In this document: piece by piece, positions 1 to 11,900 of the stretch
Layout of the letters: each line of letters opens with the position of its first letter
How positions within the stretch are numbered: position 1 is the first letter of the stretch
DNA from: Eleusine coracana subsp. coracana
Taxonomy: Eukaryota; Streptophyta; Magnoliopsida; Poales; Poaceae
Reading direction: 5' to 3'
DNA length: 64,000 nucleotides
Assembly (NCBI GenBank): GCA_032690845.1
Contig: CM064422.1
Location: 6,696,001 to 6,760,000 of the forward strand
Made by a program: the position numbers and the translations under genes
The notes under the pieces: model-generated
The model's input: only the letters and a program-made list of their open reading frames with translations
Database searches by the model: none
What the model was told of the DNA's origin: nothing

Positions 1-912
1 CCCCCCCCCCCCTTGCCATGGCTTGAGCCCATGCTGCCTTTACCATCTCCTCTTCAACGTCCTCCTGTAACCAGTGCGCTTCAATCAGTGTCATCCCTCC
101 ACCACTACTACCGACCCCAGAGTAAAATTTTGTGTCTACCACAATTGGCCGGTGATCAGATTTTAACATCATCGCATTAAGCACATTCCCGTTAGGGAAT
201 AGACGAAGCCATTTCGGATTTGCAACTGCCCGGTCTAGCCTTTCTCTAATGGAACCATGTTGCCAAGTGAACATATCTCCTGTATAGCCCAGGTCCACTA
301 GATCACAATCAGTCAACACATTATGGAATGCATTGAGTTGTCTTTAAGTTCTTGGTCTTCCCCCCTCCTTCTAAAATTAAATAGTATCTCACTAAAATCC
401 CCTAACCAGCCAATGTAAGTTACCTTGTCGACGAAGGGATCATAAGGCATCCCAAGTAGCATGTTTATCATTCCATCCTTGTTCTCTATACATTCCCGTG
501 AGTCTCCAACTACTGCCATCTTCAACAAGAACATCAATGTAGTTCTTCAAAATCCCCTACTACACTATCTTAACCTCTTCCTTCCACAATAAAACCAAAC
601 CTCCACTCCTACCATCACTCTCATGGACTATTATTCCATGAAATCCCACCTTTCTTCTCAATCTTTCTACCTTAACTTTGTCCAGATGTGTTTCAGAGAA
701 ACAACACATCTGGCCTTTCCTGCATCTGGACATCCAAAAGCGCACGAACTGCCCAGGCGCTTGCGAGCCCACGATAGTTCCAAGCTAAGATCCTCATTGC
801 TCCTGATGATCCTCCTTGAGGTAGGTCGCCAATATTGAGAGTTGTTTTTGTGCCATACTTCCGCATTTGCCTTGCGCTGCCTCTTCTTTTCCTACATTTT
901 CTACGGGCTTGT
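1..912 (-). pseudogene. LINE (L1-type) ORF2 endonuclease region, decayed, cut by window edge
   Basis: Read on the minus strand, the open stretch beginning at the ATG at 797 starts MRILAWNYRGL, the usual N-terminus of the plant L1 ORF2 endonuclease/exonuclease/phosphatase domain. It is followed by SETHLDKV near 700 and by GWLGDFSEIL near 400, equivalent to the GDFNEIL motif. Further left comes a DRAVANPKW-type stretch and then SDHRPI near 150, the conserved SDH of this fold. The enzyme family nicks target DNA to prime reverse transcription. The reading frame changes at least twice (around 700 and 540) and meets stops, so it is dead. Reverse transcriptase would lie beyond base 1 and is not visible. 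The right border is where a D-family LTR begins at 913. The first 12 bases are a C homopolymer. Confidence 0.85.
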
Positions 913-2101
913 TGTTGGTCGTAGTTATGCACCCACTTATATACCACAAGAGAATGGCCTACAGTTGTAATATATTTTCACTTAGAGTATTCTAAGGTTT
1001 AATCGAATCCACAGAGACCAATGAGAACTAAGCAAAGTAATAAATAAAGATCTAATTACGCTTCTAGAGATGAGGCTGTTTAGTCGGTGGGTCGGAGGTG
1101 TGCCAATTGGCGCACGGAGCATGCTGATCGGCACAAAGGCTTTTTAGTGAGAAAGCTTTAAGGTTGTAGAGCAAATCAGAGGAACAGATTTTAGTGAGTA
1201 ACCAGATAATCTACTAGTTGAGTTCATAACAGTGAAGCATGATCTAATAGCGTCATAAATGGATTTACTTGGTATAAGAAGCCATGAGTGATTGATGAAG
1301 AGACTTTTTCGAGGGTCTCCTATCACAAGCAGTCCTCGTAATCTTGTCTACGACTCCCTCTCTACATATATTTCTACGAGCAGTGCTGATTCAATACAAG
1401 ATTCTAAATACTACCCTAATCACCACGATTAAGATAGCAATGTAAATACTTAGCCTATGTACTAAGTAAGGATTAAACACATGCAAGAATCATCAAACCC
1501 GGGATACCCAAATATCCAAAACCATTCATCAACATAATAGATATAGCTTCGATAGAATACATAGTACAAGATTCATCACCATCTAGCAGACCTACCTTGA
1601 TGGATCACCTCAAGCACCAGTGGTTCTTGAACTTCCAAGCCTACAATCTTGCAATCATCGATGACTTGGCTAGGTTAGCCAGGCTAAACCTAGCAACTAG
1701 AGATGTGAAGAATGAGGCAAAGCCTCTGTGGCTCTAACTCACGAGTTTTGTTGTCCCTCTGGCGGCGTCTGCCCTAGGTTTAGGGTTTACAAGTATCTAT
1801 ATGGGTTTAACTCAAGATAGAGTTGGTTTCTTGGGAAAAGGGCCATGTGCCAATCGACATGGGATCGCGCCAGTCGGCACACTCTATGTCTGGCCCGAGT
1901 TGTCTTCTATGTCGGTTCCCAAGTATTCTATAGTTTCCATGTGGGTCCTCTCACCAAATTCTTTTGATGTAAAGTCTTGTATTGCAGGTTTAAGATCTTG
2001 GAGTTTTCTTTTATCTCTTTACAAAGCATATCTCCAAGATTTATGCGAATATCTTCCTTTTGGAAAGTCCTAAGAAGTGCGCTAGCCTTGATCAGCCCAA
2101 G
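913..2101 (-). mobile_element. D-family LTR remnant, part 1, split by copia-1
   Basis: The sequence opens TGTTGGTCG followed by a CACCCACTTATATACC block and then TTAGAGTATTCTAA. The same blocks open both LTRs of element D at 52234 and 59822. A second shared block is the AATCACCACGATTAAGA region near 1420. The middle has diverged. It carries dyad motif pairs of the D type at about 1100-1130 (GTGCCAATTGGC then CTGATCGGCAC) and at about 1849-1882. Strand is assigned from the orientation of element D, whose primer site lies to the right. The remnant resumes after copia-1 at 7634. Confidence 0.7.
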
Positions 2102-3035
2102 TGTTGGAATTTGGCCCATTTTATATGGCCCATTCAGGAGAAATTCCAAAGCAATAAGTGACTGTTGGTTTTAGTACCACCCTGCTAGTCTGTGGTGGTC
2201 CACACCAACTTAAATAGCAGCACTCGTACCCATGGCTAAATAAAGAAAGCTTTGGGAGAGATAGAGGGCATGGCTATGAGTACACACGCACGCACGTGTA
2301 TACGTGCTTTTTCGCGTGTTGTCCTGCGTGACTTGTGACTTGCGATACACGACCATGGCGTGGTGTGCCTGTGAGTCTAAGTAATTTTTGCCACTCGTAT
2401 CCTCTATAATCCTTAACCGTTATGTACTAATCAAGAGGATTAATACACAATTAATTGCCATAATTAGAGTTAATAGGACAGCCTTGCTATTAACTACTAA
2501 TTAGTGAGCACAATTAGAGAGGAAGCGACTCCTGGAGGGCAGCCGAGCCTATATAAGGCCCCTGGAGACGTCCAGGTTTCCATACCAGAGAAAAATCTCT
2601 TCCACTTCTTCTTCTTCCTTCCTTTGGAGAGCTGTGTTGTAGTATTGAGCTGCTTCCATCTTGTCGGCCATATTCCTTGGCGTGCACCAAGGAAAAGGGT
2701 GAGTGGAATCTCCGTACCTTTGTCGCCATGAAGCCCACACGAGGGGTGATAATAAGGTTTCTGGGCAGCGCATCTGCGCGACCGCGCGAGACTGATCCAC
2801 GACGATGTGCGCTGCCTCATCGATGAGCTACCACGTCTACGTCGATGACCTACTTTGTATACAATTTGCGCTGTTTGAAGTGCCAACAAACCCAACATGA
2901 GTTCTAATGGCTCCCCTGGTTATTATTGCGTTGCTCTGCCTGCTGCATCTGTTAGTTAGCATCTTGTGTTTAAAAGATTATGAAATTTGCCTAAAACTAA
3001 AATAGGGAATTAGAATAATACGCATATTTCCAACA
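2102..3035 (+). repeat. copia-1 5' LTR
   Basis: The 934 bp LTR starts TGTTGG and ends CCAACA. It contains a TATA box TATATAAG at 2550-2557, followed by a pyrimidine-rich leader. The near-identical 3' copy is at 6689-7628. The base after the LTR begins ATCCAGAAACC, which is not the usual initiator-methionine primer site. Confidence 0.92.
2550..2557 (+). promoter_or_regulatory. TATA box of copia-1 5' LTR
   Basis: TATATAAG sits in a GC-richer context about 450 bp into the LTR, where the U3/R border is expected. The equivalent box in the 3' LTR is at 7155-7162. Confidence 0.7.
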
Positions 3036-3077
3036 ATCCAGAAACCTTAATGTTGTATTTATTCTATTATTCTAGCA

Positions 3078-6000
3078 ATGGCTGTTGCTTCGGATGCAAT
3101 AAAACCTGAGAGGTTTGGTGGTGGTGAAAACTTCCATCGTTGGCAGACTAAAGTCAAATTCTGGCTTATGTCAATGGGACTGTGGTGGGTGATCCACCCA
3201 GTGATGCCATTCACGGTTGAGCAGACCACTACTTTTCTCACAACACGCGATTCGGCGCTTGGCTGCATCTTAACCCTGTTAGCGGATAATTTATATGATG
3301 TTTATATGAATTATACCGATCCCACTGAGTTGTGGGATGCACTTGAGCGCAAATATGCCGTCTCTGATGCCAGTCGCCTGTTGTACATGTGTGAGCAACT
3401 TTTTGATTTCAGCATTGATGCTGCAAAGTCGATAGTGTCTCAAGCTCACGAGTTACAACTTCTGGCCGGAGAGATTGCAAGTTTGGGATGTCCTTTGCAT
3501 GATCCAGTTGTGGCAACGTGCATTGTTGCTAAACTCCCGATTTTGCCACGAGCTTGAAACACAAGAGGGAAGATATCTCAACTGAGAATCTGATTATAGC
3601 CCTCGATGTGGAAGAAAAGGTAAGGGCTCAAGATGCTCCTAGCACTTCTACCGCTATAGAGAATGATGCTAGTGCAAATGTTGTAGTTGAAAAGAAAACC
3701 TACTACAACAAGAACAAGGAAAAGATGCAGGCCAGTGGAAAGCCTAAGAAAACCACTAACTTTAAGAAGAACAACACGAAAAAGGACAACAAATCCTGCT
3801 ATATGTGTGGCAAACCAGGGCACCTTGCGAAAGATTGCCGCCACCGCAAAGACAATTCTGATGGACACCAAAAGAAGGCTGTCAATGTGGCCTTTGGCAA
3901 GAACAACGATGATGAGACCGATCCATCTAGGTATGGTAATTTACCATTTATTTTTTTAGCCTTTCAATCTTTGGATTGGTGGGTTGATACAGGTGCTAAT
4001 GTTCATGTGTGTTCTGATTTATATATGTTTTCTTCTTACCAGGGGACGCGATCCACCTCCATCCTGATGGGAAATGGATCAGCTGCTTTTGTTCTTGGTG
4101 TTGGTACAGTCGAACTGAAGCTCACTTCAGGGAAGATTGTCCTTTTGAAGAACGTGCAGCATGCTCCCACAATAAAGAGGAATCTAATTAGTATTTCCTA
4201 ATTGTGTCAGGATGGTTATAAGTTAGTGTTTGAGTCAAATAAAGTTGTAATGTCCATGTTTGGAAACTTTATTGGCAAAGGCTATCCGCTTGAATACTTA
4301 TGATTATTCCTATAATTTGAATGTTGCATCCATGATTAATAAAAATATTTGTGAGGCTGATGTGTGGCACTCACGTTTTTATCATACTGGGTTGGACACC
4401 ATTGCTAGAATGTCCAGATTAGAACTTATTCCTAAGTTTAATATTGTCAAAGAGTCAAAGTGTCAATCTTGTGTGTAAGCAAAACAACCTCAAAAACCAT
4501 TTAAGAGTGGAGAGGAAAAGCGAAACTTGGCACCATTAGATCTTATTCATTCTAATTTGTGTGAAATGAATGGATTATGGACAAGAGGAGACAAGAGATA
4601 TTTCATGACTTTGATTGATGATGCTACTCGTTTTTGCTATGTTTACTTACTTAAAACTAAAGATGAAGCTTTACAATACTTTAAAATTTATAAGGCCGAG
4701 GTGGAGAACCAACTTGAGAGGAAAATCAAACGATTACGCGATGATTGTGGAGGAGAGTATACCTCAAATGATTTTTCTCAATTCTGTGCTGAACATGGTA
4801 TTATCCATGAAGTGACATCACCATATTCACCTCAAGCGAATGGGGTGGCTGAAAGGAAAAACTGAACTCTAACAAATTTGGTGAATGCCATGTTAGAGAG
4901 CGCGGTATGCTGTATGAATGGTGGGGGGAAGCTATCTTGATAGCTAATTTTGTCCTAAACAGGGTAGTGACTAAAAACAGAGAAGTCACTCCCTATGAAG
5001 GATGGAATGAGAGAAAACCCAATGTCAATTTCTTAAGGACTTGGGGTTGTCTGGCAAAGGTTAATTTACCTGAGCCAAAAAAGAGAAAGCTTGGACCCAA
5101 AATAGTAGATTGCATATTTTGGGGATATGCACATAATAGTACGGCCTATAGATTCTTAGTAGTTAAATCTGATACTCCTAAACAAAATGTGAATACTGTC
5201 ATGGAGTCGAGAGATACTTCATTCTTTGAGGATATATTTCCTATAAGAGCAGCAGGTAGCACTTCTCAGAGTGAGAATTATCATAATCATGTGAATGCTC
5301 CTGAGGAATACACACCACCATGTGAAACAAGCGATGATCTATACGCATCATCTGAGGAAGATGACATTGTCATCAGTGAAGCTCCACGTAGGAGTAAGAG
5401 ACAAAAGATTGTGAAATCTTTTGGTGATGACTATATTATTTATCTTGTGGATGATGTGCCCAACACTCTTTCAGAAGCATATGCATCTTCAGATGTAGAA
5501 TATTGGAAAGAGGCAGTCCGTAATGAGATGGACTCTATCATGTCTAATGGGACTTGGGAGATCACTGAGTGTCCAAGCGTGTGCAAACCAATTGGATGTA
5601 AATAGATCTTTAAACAGAAATTAAGGCCTGATGGTACTATTGAAAAGTACAAGGCTAGGCTTGTGGCCAAGGGATTCACGCAAAGAGAAGGAGAGGGTTT
5701 CTTTGATATATACTCTCATGTTGCCCGAATTTGCACCATTAGAGTGCTTCTTGCTCTTGCAACTTCTTATGGTTTGCATATCCATTAAATAGATGTAAAG
5801 ACCGCTTTCCTTTATGGAGAGTTAGAGGAAGAGAAATATATGGAGCAGCCGGATGGTTATAAAATTCCAAGGCAAGAGAACAAAGTGTGTAGATTAATAA
5901 AATCCCTATATGGAATTAAGAAAGCACCCAAACAATGGCATGAGAAATTTGACACCACTTTAACATCTGTTGGATTTAGCGTAAACGAGGTAGATAAGTG

Positions 6001-6202
6001 TGTGTACTATCATTATGGTGGGGGTGAGAGAGTAATATTGTGCTTGTATGTCGATGACATATTAATTTTTAGAACAAACACAAGAGTAATTGATGAGATC
6101 AAAACTTTCTTGTCAAGGTGTTTTGACATGAAAGATTTGGGACTAGCGGATGTGATCTTAAATGTAAAGTTGATCAAAAGCGAAGATGAGATTACAAGTT
6201 GA
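3078..6202 (+). pseudogene. copia-1 gag-pol polyprotein, broken and lacking RNase H
   Basis: An ATG at 3078 opens a gag domain that includes a WALERKY-type motif. Frame is lost near 3555. A CX2CX4HX4C zinc knuckle (CYMCGKPGHLAKDC) lies at about 3797-3838 and the protease active-site DTGA at about 3986. After a stop at 4199 come the HHCC zinc region of integrase (4360-4478) and the integrase core (4530-4865). Reverse transcriptase follows, with the YVDD box at 6047-6058. Stops or frame changes occur near 3555, 4200, 4300, 4476, 4863, 5603 and 5786. The sequence ends at 6202, before the region that encodes RNase H in copia-2. That domain is absent, and 3' non-coding sequence follows directly. 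The element could not move by itself. Confidence 0.9.
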
Positions 6203-6688
6203 TTGGTGTAACCAAAGAGTACATTATAAATATATAAAATGTACTCATGTTCAAATGACAAAGCGTAGTACTCTTGACTGTATGGAAGGTTGGCAATGAG
6301 CCTTAATGTTTTCCGTCGTAAAAGATACTAGCCTACGTGATATCTTGAAGGAAAACACCTACTTGAGCTCAACTGTAGGTCACAGTTCGTGAGAATAGGG
6401 CATTCTCATAAAAGCTCATGAGAAGATTTGGGAGCAGACCATTAATGCTCCGGTTAGGCGAGGTTGTTTTGGCAGCCTAGTATCAGTTTGATTTCAATTG
6501 AACTCTGCCCACACAAAGCTGAGAATTCAAGGCCTAGTCCATTCTTCAGCTGTGGAAAGATGAATATTGATATCCTAGGTTTAAGTTCAACCCGTACGGG
6601 ACTTTTACCAAAATACTGGTATATTAACAATACTATAGCACAATGATCCTTTTGACCTCTATTCCTTGCTTTGGAATTGGTAAGGAAT
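6203..6688 (+). other. copia-1 3' non-coding region
   Basis: About 490 bp lie between the truncated RT and the 3' LTR. Several blocks (TAGTATCAGTT near 6478, AATTCAAGGC near 6525, and the GGTATATTAA region near 6619) recur in the same order in copia-2 at about 39110-39260. This shows that the missing RNase H was lost by an internal deletion near 6200-6240. There is no coding sequence here. Confidence 0.75.
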
Positions 6689-7628
6689 TGTTGGAAATTG
6701 GCCCATTTTATATGACCCATTCAGGAGAAATTTCAAAGCAATAAGTGGCTGTTGGTTTTAGTACCACCCTGCTAGTCTATGGTGGTCCACACCAACTTAA
6801 ATAGCAGCACTCGTACCCATGGCTGAATAAAGAAAGCTTTAGGAGAGATAGAGAACATGGCTATGAGTACACACGCACGCACGCGTGCGCGCGTATACGG
6901 GCTTTTTCGCGTGTTGCCCCGCGTGACTTGTGACTTGCGATGCCCGGCCATGGCGTGGTGTGGCGTGGCGTGTCTGTGACTCTAAGTAATTTTTGCCACT
7001 CGTATCCTTTATAATCTTGATCTGTTATGTACTAATCAAGAGGATTAATACATAATTAATTGCCATAATTAGAGTTAACAGGACATCCTTGCTATTAACT
7101 ACTAATTAGTGAGCGCAATTAGAGAGGAAACAGCTCCTGGAGGGCAGCCGAGCGTATATAAGGCCCCTGGAGACGTCCAGGTTTCCGTACCAGAGAAAAA
7201 TCTCTTCCACTTCTTCTTCTTCCTTCCTTTGGAGAGCGGTGTTGTAGTGTTGAGCTGCATCTATCTCGCCAGCCCTATTCCACGGAAAAGGGTGAGCGGA
7301 ATCTCTGTACCTTTGCCGTCATGAAGCCTGCACGAGGGACGTCAATAAGGTTTCTGGGCAGTGCATCTGCGCAACCGCTCGAGACTGATCCGCAACGATC
7401 TATGCTGACTCATCGACGAGCTACCACGTCTACATCGACAGTCTGCTTCGTCTATAATTTGCATTGTTTGAAGTGCTGACAAACCCAACGTGAGTTCTAA
7501 TGGCTCCCCTGGTTATTATTGTGTCGCTCTGCCTGCCACATCTGTTAGTTAGCATCTTGTGTTTAAAAGATTATGAAATTTGCCTAAAACTAAAATCTGA
7601 AATTAGAATAATACGCATATTTCCAACA
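6689..7628 (+). repeat. copia-1 3' LTR
   Basis: This 940 bp copy of the 5' LTR has a TATA box at 7155-7162 and ends CCAACA. It is followed by the TSD CCAAG at 7629-7633. The two LTRs differ by scattered substitutions and short indels, for example an extra GCGC-type stretch near 6880. Confidence 0.92.
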
Positions 7629-7633
7629 CCAAG

Positions 7634-7780
7634 TACCCATGTGCTGACCGGCACGCAAGCCATGCCGGTCGGCACCTGGGCCTTCTCTCCTATAATTTAC
7701 CATTTCAAGGTCAAAGCTAGTACTATATAAGTCTTTATCAAATGTCAGGTGCTTTTTTTATACATGGTGGCTTGATTTTG
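7634..7780 (-). mobile_element. D-family LTR remnant, part 2
   Basis: This continues the sequence interrupted by copia-1. It holds a dyad pair (GTGCTGACCGGCAC then ATGCCGGTCGGCAC) at about 7639-7674, of the kind seen through element D. The downstream limit is unclear. Confidence 0.45.
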
Positions 7781-7864
7781 TCAAAACTGCGGATCTGCTA
7801 GGGTAGATCAAGTGGGGTCTTGTTTGTAAAAGAGTGATCTTTTGGCTCTTCGAGATTAGCCAAA

Positions 7865-7883
7865 CAGAGAGAGAGAGAGAGGT

Positions 7884-7928
<45 letters not shown>
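7865..7928. repeat. (GA)n microsatellite
   Basis: About 64 bp of almost uninterrupted GA dinucleotide repeats, broken once by GGTAGG. Open frames across it are repeat artefacts. Confidence 0.95.
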
Positions 7929-7929
<1 letters not shown>

Positions 7930-7931
<2 letters not shown>

Positions 7932-8260
7932 GTACCAGGGTCTTTTGTCATTCCGATCATGGTGCTGGGGACATCGTGGATGCAGCTGGTGGTGCATCCC
8001 TCCGGTGGCGTGGATGTGGGTGTCGGTGGGCATCCCGTCACTGGCAGCACCTTCCCTCTCAATCGGATCCGGGATGGAGGTGGGATATTCATTGTAGTGA
8101 TGAACCTCGTGTTACGTGCCCACCTCCTCTTTATGGGACTGTGTGACGGGGCCCACCAACCACGTCTTGGGCTGGATGCCCCCGACTAGGGCGCAAGTCA
8201 AGGGCCCAGTTGACCGTTAGGCCAACTGGTGGAGATCGACCTAACAGATTTCTCTAACAA
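7930..8260 (-). mobile_element. Diverged LTR relic related to copia-3
   Basis: The region follows the same order of features as the copia-3 LTR: a GATCGGATTAGG-like stretch, a TATTTGG/TTTATGGG pyrimidine box, GGGGCCCACCAACCA, a CCCCCGA..AGGGCGC stretch, and a GGAGATC...CTAACA end at about 8245. Similarity is partial, so it is an older related LTR. No start or TSD could be fixed. Confidence 0.45.
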
Positions 8261-8379
8261 TTTTATATTCTTTGTTCCCTTAAGACAATCTCCCCCGCCA
8301 GCTGCTGCTGCTGAACATTGAGAGCCCGAGAAGTCATTGATCATCACAGAGCTCTCTGTCGGCTCTAAGTAGACGTTCA

Positions 8380-8835
8380 TGTTAGACACTATTCTGATGC
8401 CTAGGGCCAGACGCTAGCGAGGGAAACATGGATAGCAGGTTCTGAGTACGGGATCTAGGGGAAGAGGAGAGAGAGAGGAGTACATGGGTTGTGAGGAAGA
8501 GGAGCGGGTGCCATTGCGGGGAGGGCCAGAGTCGAGGCAGAGGCTGCGGCGGTGTCGATTCCTGTCATCCAGATCGGTGGAGATGAGATCGATGTGGCGG
8601 TGGTGGTGGAGAGCTTCCCGTCGCTGGCTGCACCCTTCCTTATGATCGGATTAGGGTTCTATGAGAGAGACTTGGTGGTGGTGTTCAACTTGGGTGAGCG
8701 TGCCCCGGCGTCCTCCCTCCTTTTATTTGGCGCAGTGCAACGGGGGCTCACCAACCAGAGAAGGGTTGGGCCGCCCCCGATCAGGGCGCGATCTGGGAGT
8801 TGGGTCGTTGGGCCCAACGTGGAGATCTACTAACA
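8380..8835 (-). repeat. copia-3 3' LTR (left copy)
   Basis: The 456 bp left LTR is highly similar to 14391-14839. It carries a few extra bases (GTCGTTGGG near 8803) relative to the right copy. On the minus strand it is preceded by a purine tract at 8836-8847. Confidence 0.93.
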
Positions 8836-8847
8836 TTCTCCCCCTAG
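8836..8847 (-). promoter_or_regulatory. copia-3 polypurine tract
   Basis: On the minus strand AGGGGGAGAA stands immediately before the TGTTAG LTR border. This is the expected place for plus-strand DNA priming. Confidence 0.75.
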
Positions 8848-8998
8848 ATCTCATCCATCATCATACATTTTCCATTTCATCACAGATTTAAATATAGAGC
8901 ATGTTTCATCGTCACAGCTTAGCGCCGATAGATTCAACAGCTACTATACACATCCCCGTTTAGAAACAGATACTTTTCTTTGGGCCCTAAGTCCAGAA

Positions 8999-11900
8999 TC
9001 ATAAGACTTCCCTTAACCCCATGCCGGCTACGTGTTCCTTGAACACGCTGGGCGGTAGGCCTTTCATAAGCGGATCCGCAAGCATTCTTTCAGTGAGCAT
9101 ACATAATACTTTATATGTATGTGCTTGGCAGCACCACTGGACTGATTGTTGTGAGCATACATTACTGCTGGTTCGTTATCGCAGTATAACTTTAGTGGTT
9201 TCTCAATACTGTCAACCACTCTTAATCCGGGTATGAATTTCTTTAGCCAGTTGACCTGCCCCGTGGCCTCATAACATGCTATAAATTCGGCATACATGGT
9301 AGACCCTGCCGTGATAGTCTGTTTGGAGCTTTTCCATGAAATGGCTCCTCCTGCCAGGGTAAACACATATTCTGATGTGGATTTCGTGTTATCTGTTGTA
9401 AAGTCTGAATCAGAATACTCCACCACTTAGAGTGAATCTGATCTTCTGTATACCAACATGAGGCATTTCATTCCTTGCAAATATCGTAAGACTTTATTTA
9501 TCAACTTCCAGTGCTCAGGGCCTGGATTACTCTGGAATCTGCCAAGTAACCCGGTGAAAAATGCTAAATCAGGGCGTATACATACTTGTGCATACTGCAA
9601 GCTTCCCACAGCCGAAGCATATGGTTTCGTTTTCATATCATCGAGCTCGAACTTGTTCTTCGATTTTTGCCAATCCCTAAATCTTTTGCCCTTGACTATA
9701 GGAGCAGGTGTGGCACTACATTTGTGCATGTTGAATTTCTTCAACACCTTTTCTATATATGTATTTTGACAATGCATATTTTCTTCTATCTCGGTGAATC
9801 TCAATGCCCAAAACATATGATGCTTCACCAAGATCTTTCATGTCAAAGTTGGAGGATAAGAATTTCTTTGTTTCTTGTAGTAGGCTGATATCACTACTGG
9901 CCAGTAGAATATCATCCACATATAAGACTAGGAAAATTAATTTTCCATTCTTAAACTTTGCATAAATGCAATCGTCCTCAACATGTGCTTCAAATCCATA
10001 CTTCTTTATTGTTCCATCGAACTTCAAGTACCACTGTCTTGAAGCTTGCTTTAATCCATAAATGGATCTCTTTAAACGACATCCCATCTTTTCTTTTCCT
10101 TCCATGACAAAACCTTTCGGTTGTGCCATATAAACTCTTTCTTCTAAATCCCCATTTAGAAATGTCATTTTTACATCCATCTGATGCAATTTTAAGTCGT
10201 AATGCACCACTAGTACCATTATGATTCTGAAAGAATCTTTACAAGAGACTGGAGAAAATGTCTCGTTGTAATTGATTCCTTCTCTTTGTGTAAAACCTTT
10301 GGTCACAAGACGTGCCTTAAACTTTTCTATATTCCCTCTAGAGTCATATTTAATCTTATAGACCCATTTGCAGCCTACTTTTTTGGCTCCTTTAGGAATT
10401 TCTTCTAAGTCCCAAACTTCGTTGAGACTCATTGAATTCATTTCATCTTTCATGGCCTCCAACCATTTAGATGAGCGGACACTACTCATGGCTTCTTCAT
10501 ATGAGGTGGGGTCATCCTCCATATGATACTCTTCTGTGTTATACAGTTCATAGTCAGCTGGTATTGCTGACCTTCTAGCTCTTTGAGACCTCCTAGGGGC
10601 CTTTTCATTTGGCACAATATCTGGTTGAGGCTCTTGTGGAGCCTGCTCTTTTGGCACATTATCTATTTAAGGCTACTCCCCCACATCCGTGGCATCATTA
10701 TCTGTCAGATCTTGACGAGCAGGTTCCTCTTGTACCACAGATGGAGTGACAATAGGTGCTGGCCCTGCAACGCCAGGCATCCCAGGCGCAACATCAATAG
10801 GTAGTGAGAAGAAAGGTTCTTGACTCATAAAACTGGGTACATGTACCTGCTTCTCCTCAAGATCAATCTCTCGAGCCACCATGTTCCTCCTTATCATTTC
10901 GTCTTCCAAGAAGACGGCATGTCTTGTTTCTACAAACTTTGTATATTTATCTGAGCAGTAGAAACGATAACCTTTGGACTTTTCTAGGTAGCCAATAAAA
11001 TAACAACTCACTGTCTTGGGATCCAATTTCCCAAGGCTTGGATTAAATATCTTAGCCTCTGCAGAACTCCCCCACACACGGAGGTGTGCTAGCGAAGGCA
11101 CTCGTCCAGTCCATAATTCATACGGTGTTTTGGGTACCGATTTACTTGGAATTCTGTTAAGAATATGAATAGCAGTTTTTAAGGCCTCTATCCATAAACT
11201 TATTGGCAGTGTGGAGTAGCTCATCATGCTACACACCATATCCATCAAGGTACGGTTACGTCTTTCTGCTACTACATTCTGCTCTGGTTCGCCCAGCATA
11301 GAATACTGGGCGACTATACCATTTTCTTGTAGGAACCTAGCAAAAGGTCCCGGGACTTGTCCATAAGGCATGTGCTGCCCGTAGTACTCCCCCCCCCCCC
11401 CCCACGGTCGGATCTTACGACTTTAATCTTTAAATCATGTTGATTAATTACTTCTGTTTTAAATATCTTGAATTTATCCAATGCTTCTGATCTTTCTTTG
11501 ATTGGATAAATATAACCATAGCGGGAGTAATCATCTGTGAATGTTATAAACGAGTCATAACCATCCACACTCTTGACAGGAAAGGGACCACAAATATCCG
11601 TATGGATGATCTCTAATATTCCTGCGCTTCTTTTTGCGTCTTTCTTAATCTTTTTAACCTATTTGCCTTTAATGCAATCAATGCATTGTTCTAAGTTTGT
11701 GAACTCCAATGGAGGAAGAATGTCATTCTTTACATGTCTCTCCATTCTCCCCCTCGAAATATGGTCTAAACAACAGTGCCATAATTTCGATGAGACACTT
11801 GGAGTTCTCTTTCTTTTCTTGTTAACTTTAGTCGACGAGGACGTAGGAACATTCATATCATGCATATTATCATCATTCACATCGTGCATTGCATTCATAG

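Larger units (their letters stand above)
2102..7628 (+). mobile_element. Ty1/copia LTR retrotransposon copia-1, internally deleted
   Basis: This is a complete insertion of about 5.5 kb bounded by LTRs that begin TGTTGGAA and end TTCCAACA. The 5 bp direct repeat CCAAG lies at 2097-2101 and 7629-7633. The interior reads gag, protease, integrase and reverse transcriptase in the copia order on the plus strand. The coding region has several stops and frameshifts, and the RNase H part is missing. It interrupts an older D-family LTR. It belongs to the same lineage as copia-2 at 33879-40300: gag, integrase and RT proteins are clearly related, and the 3' non-coding region shares blocks. Confidence 0.93.

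Noticed and set aside
7758..8092. Open frames containing long Ser-Leu or Arg-Glu repeats
   Set aside because: They are translations of the (GA)n microsatellite.
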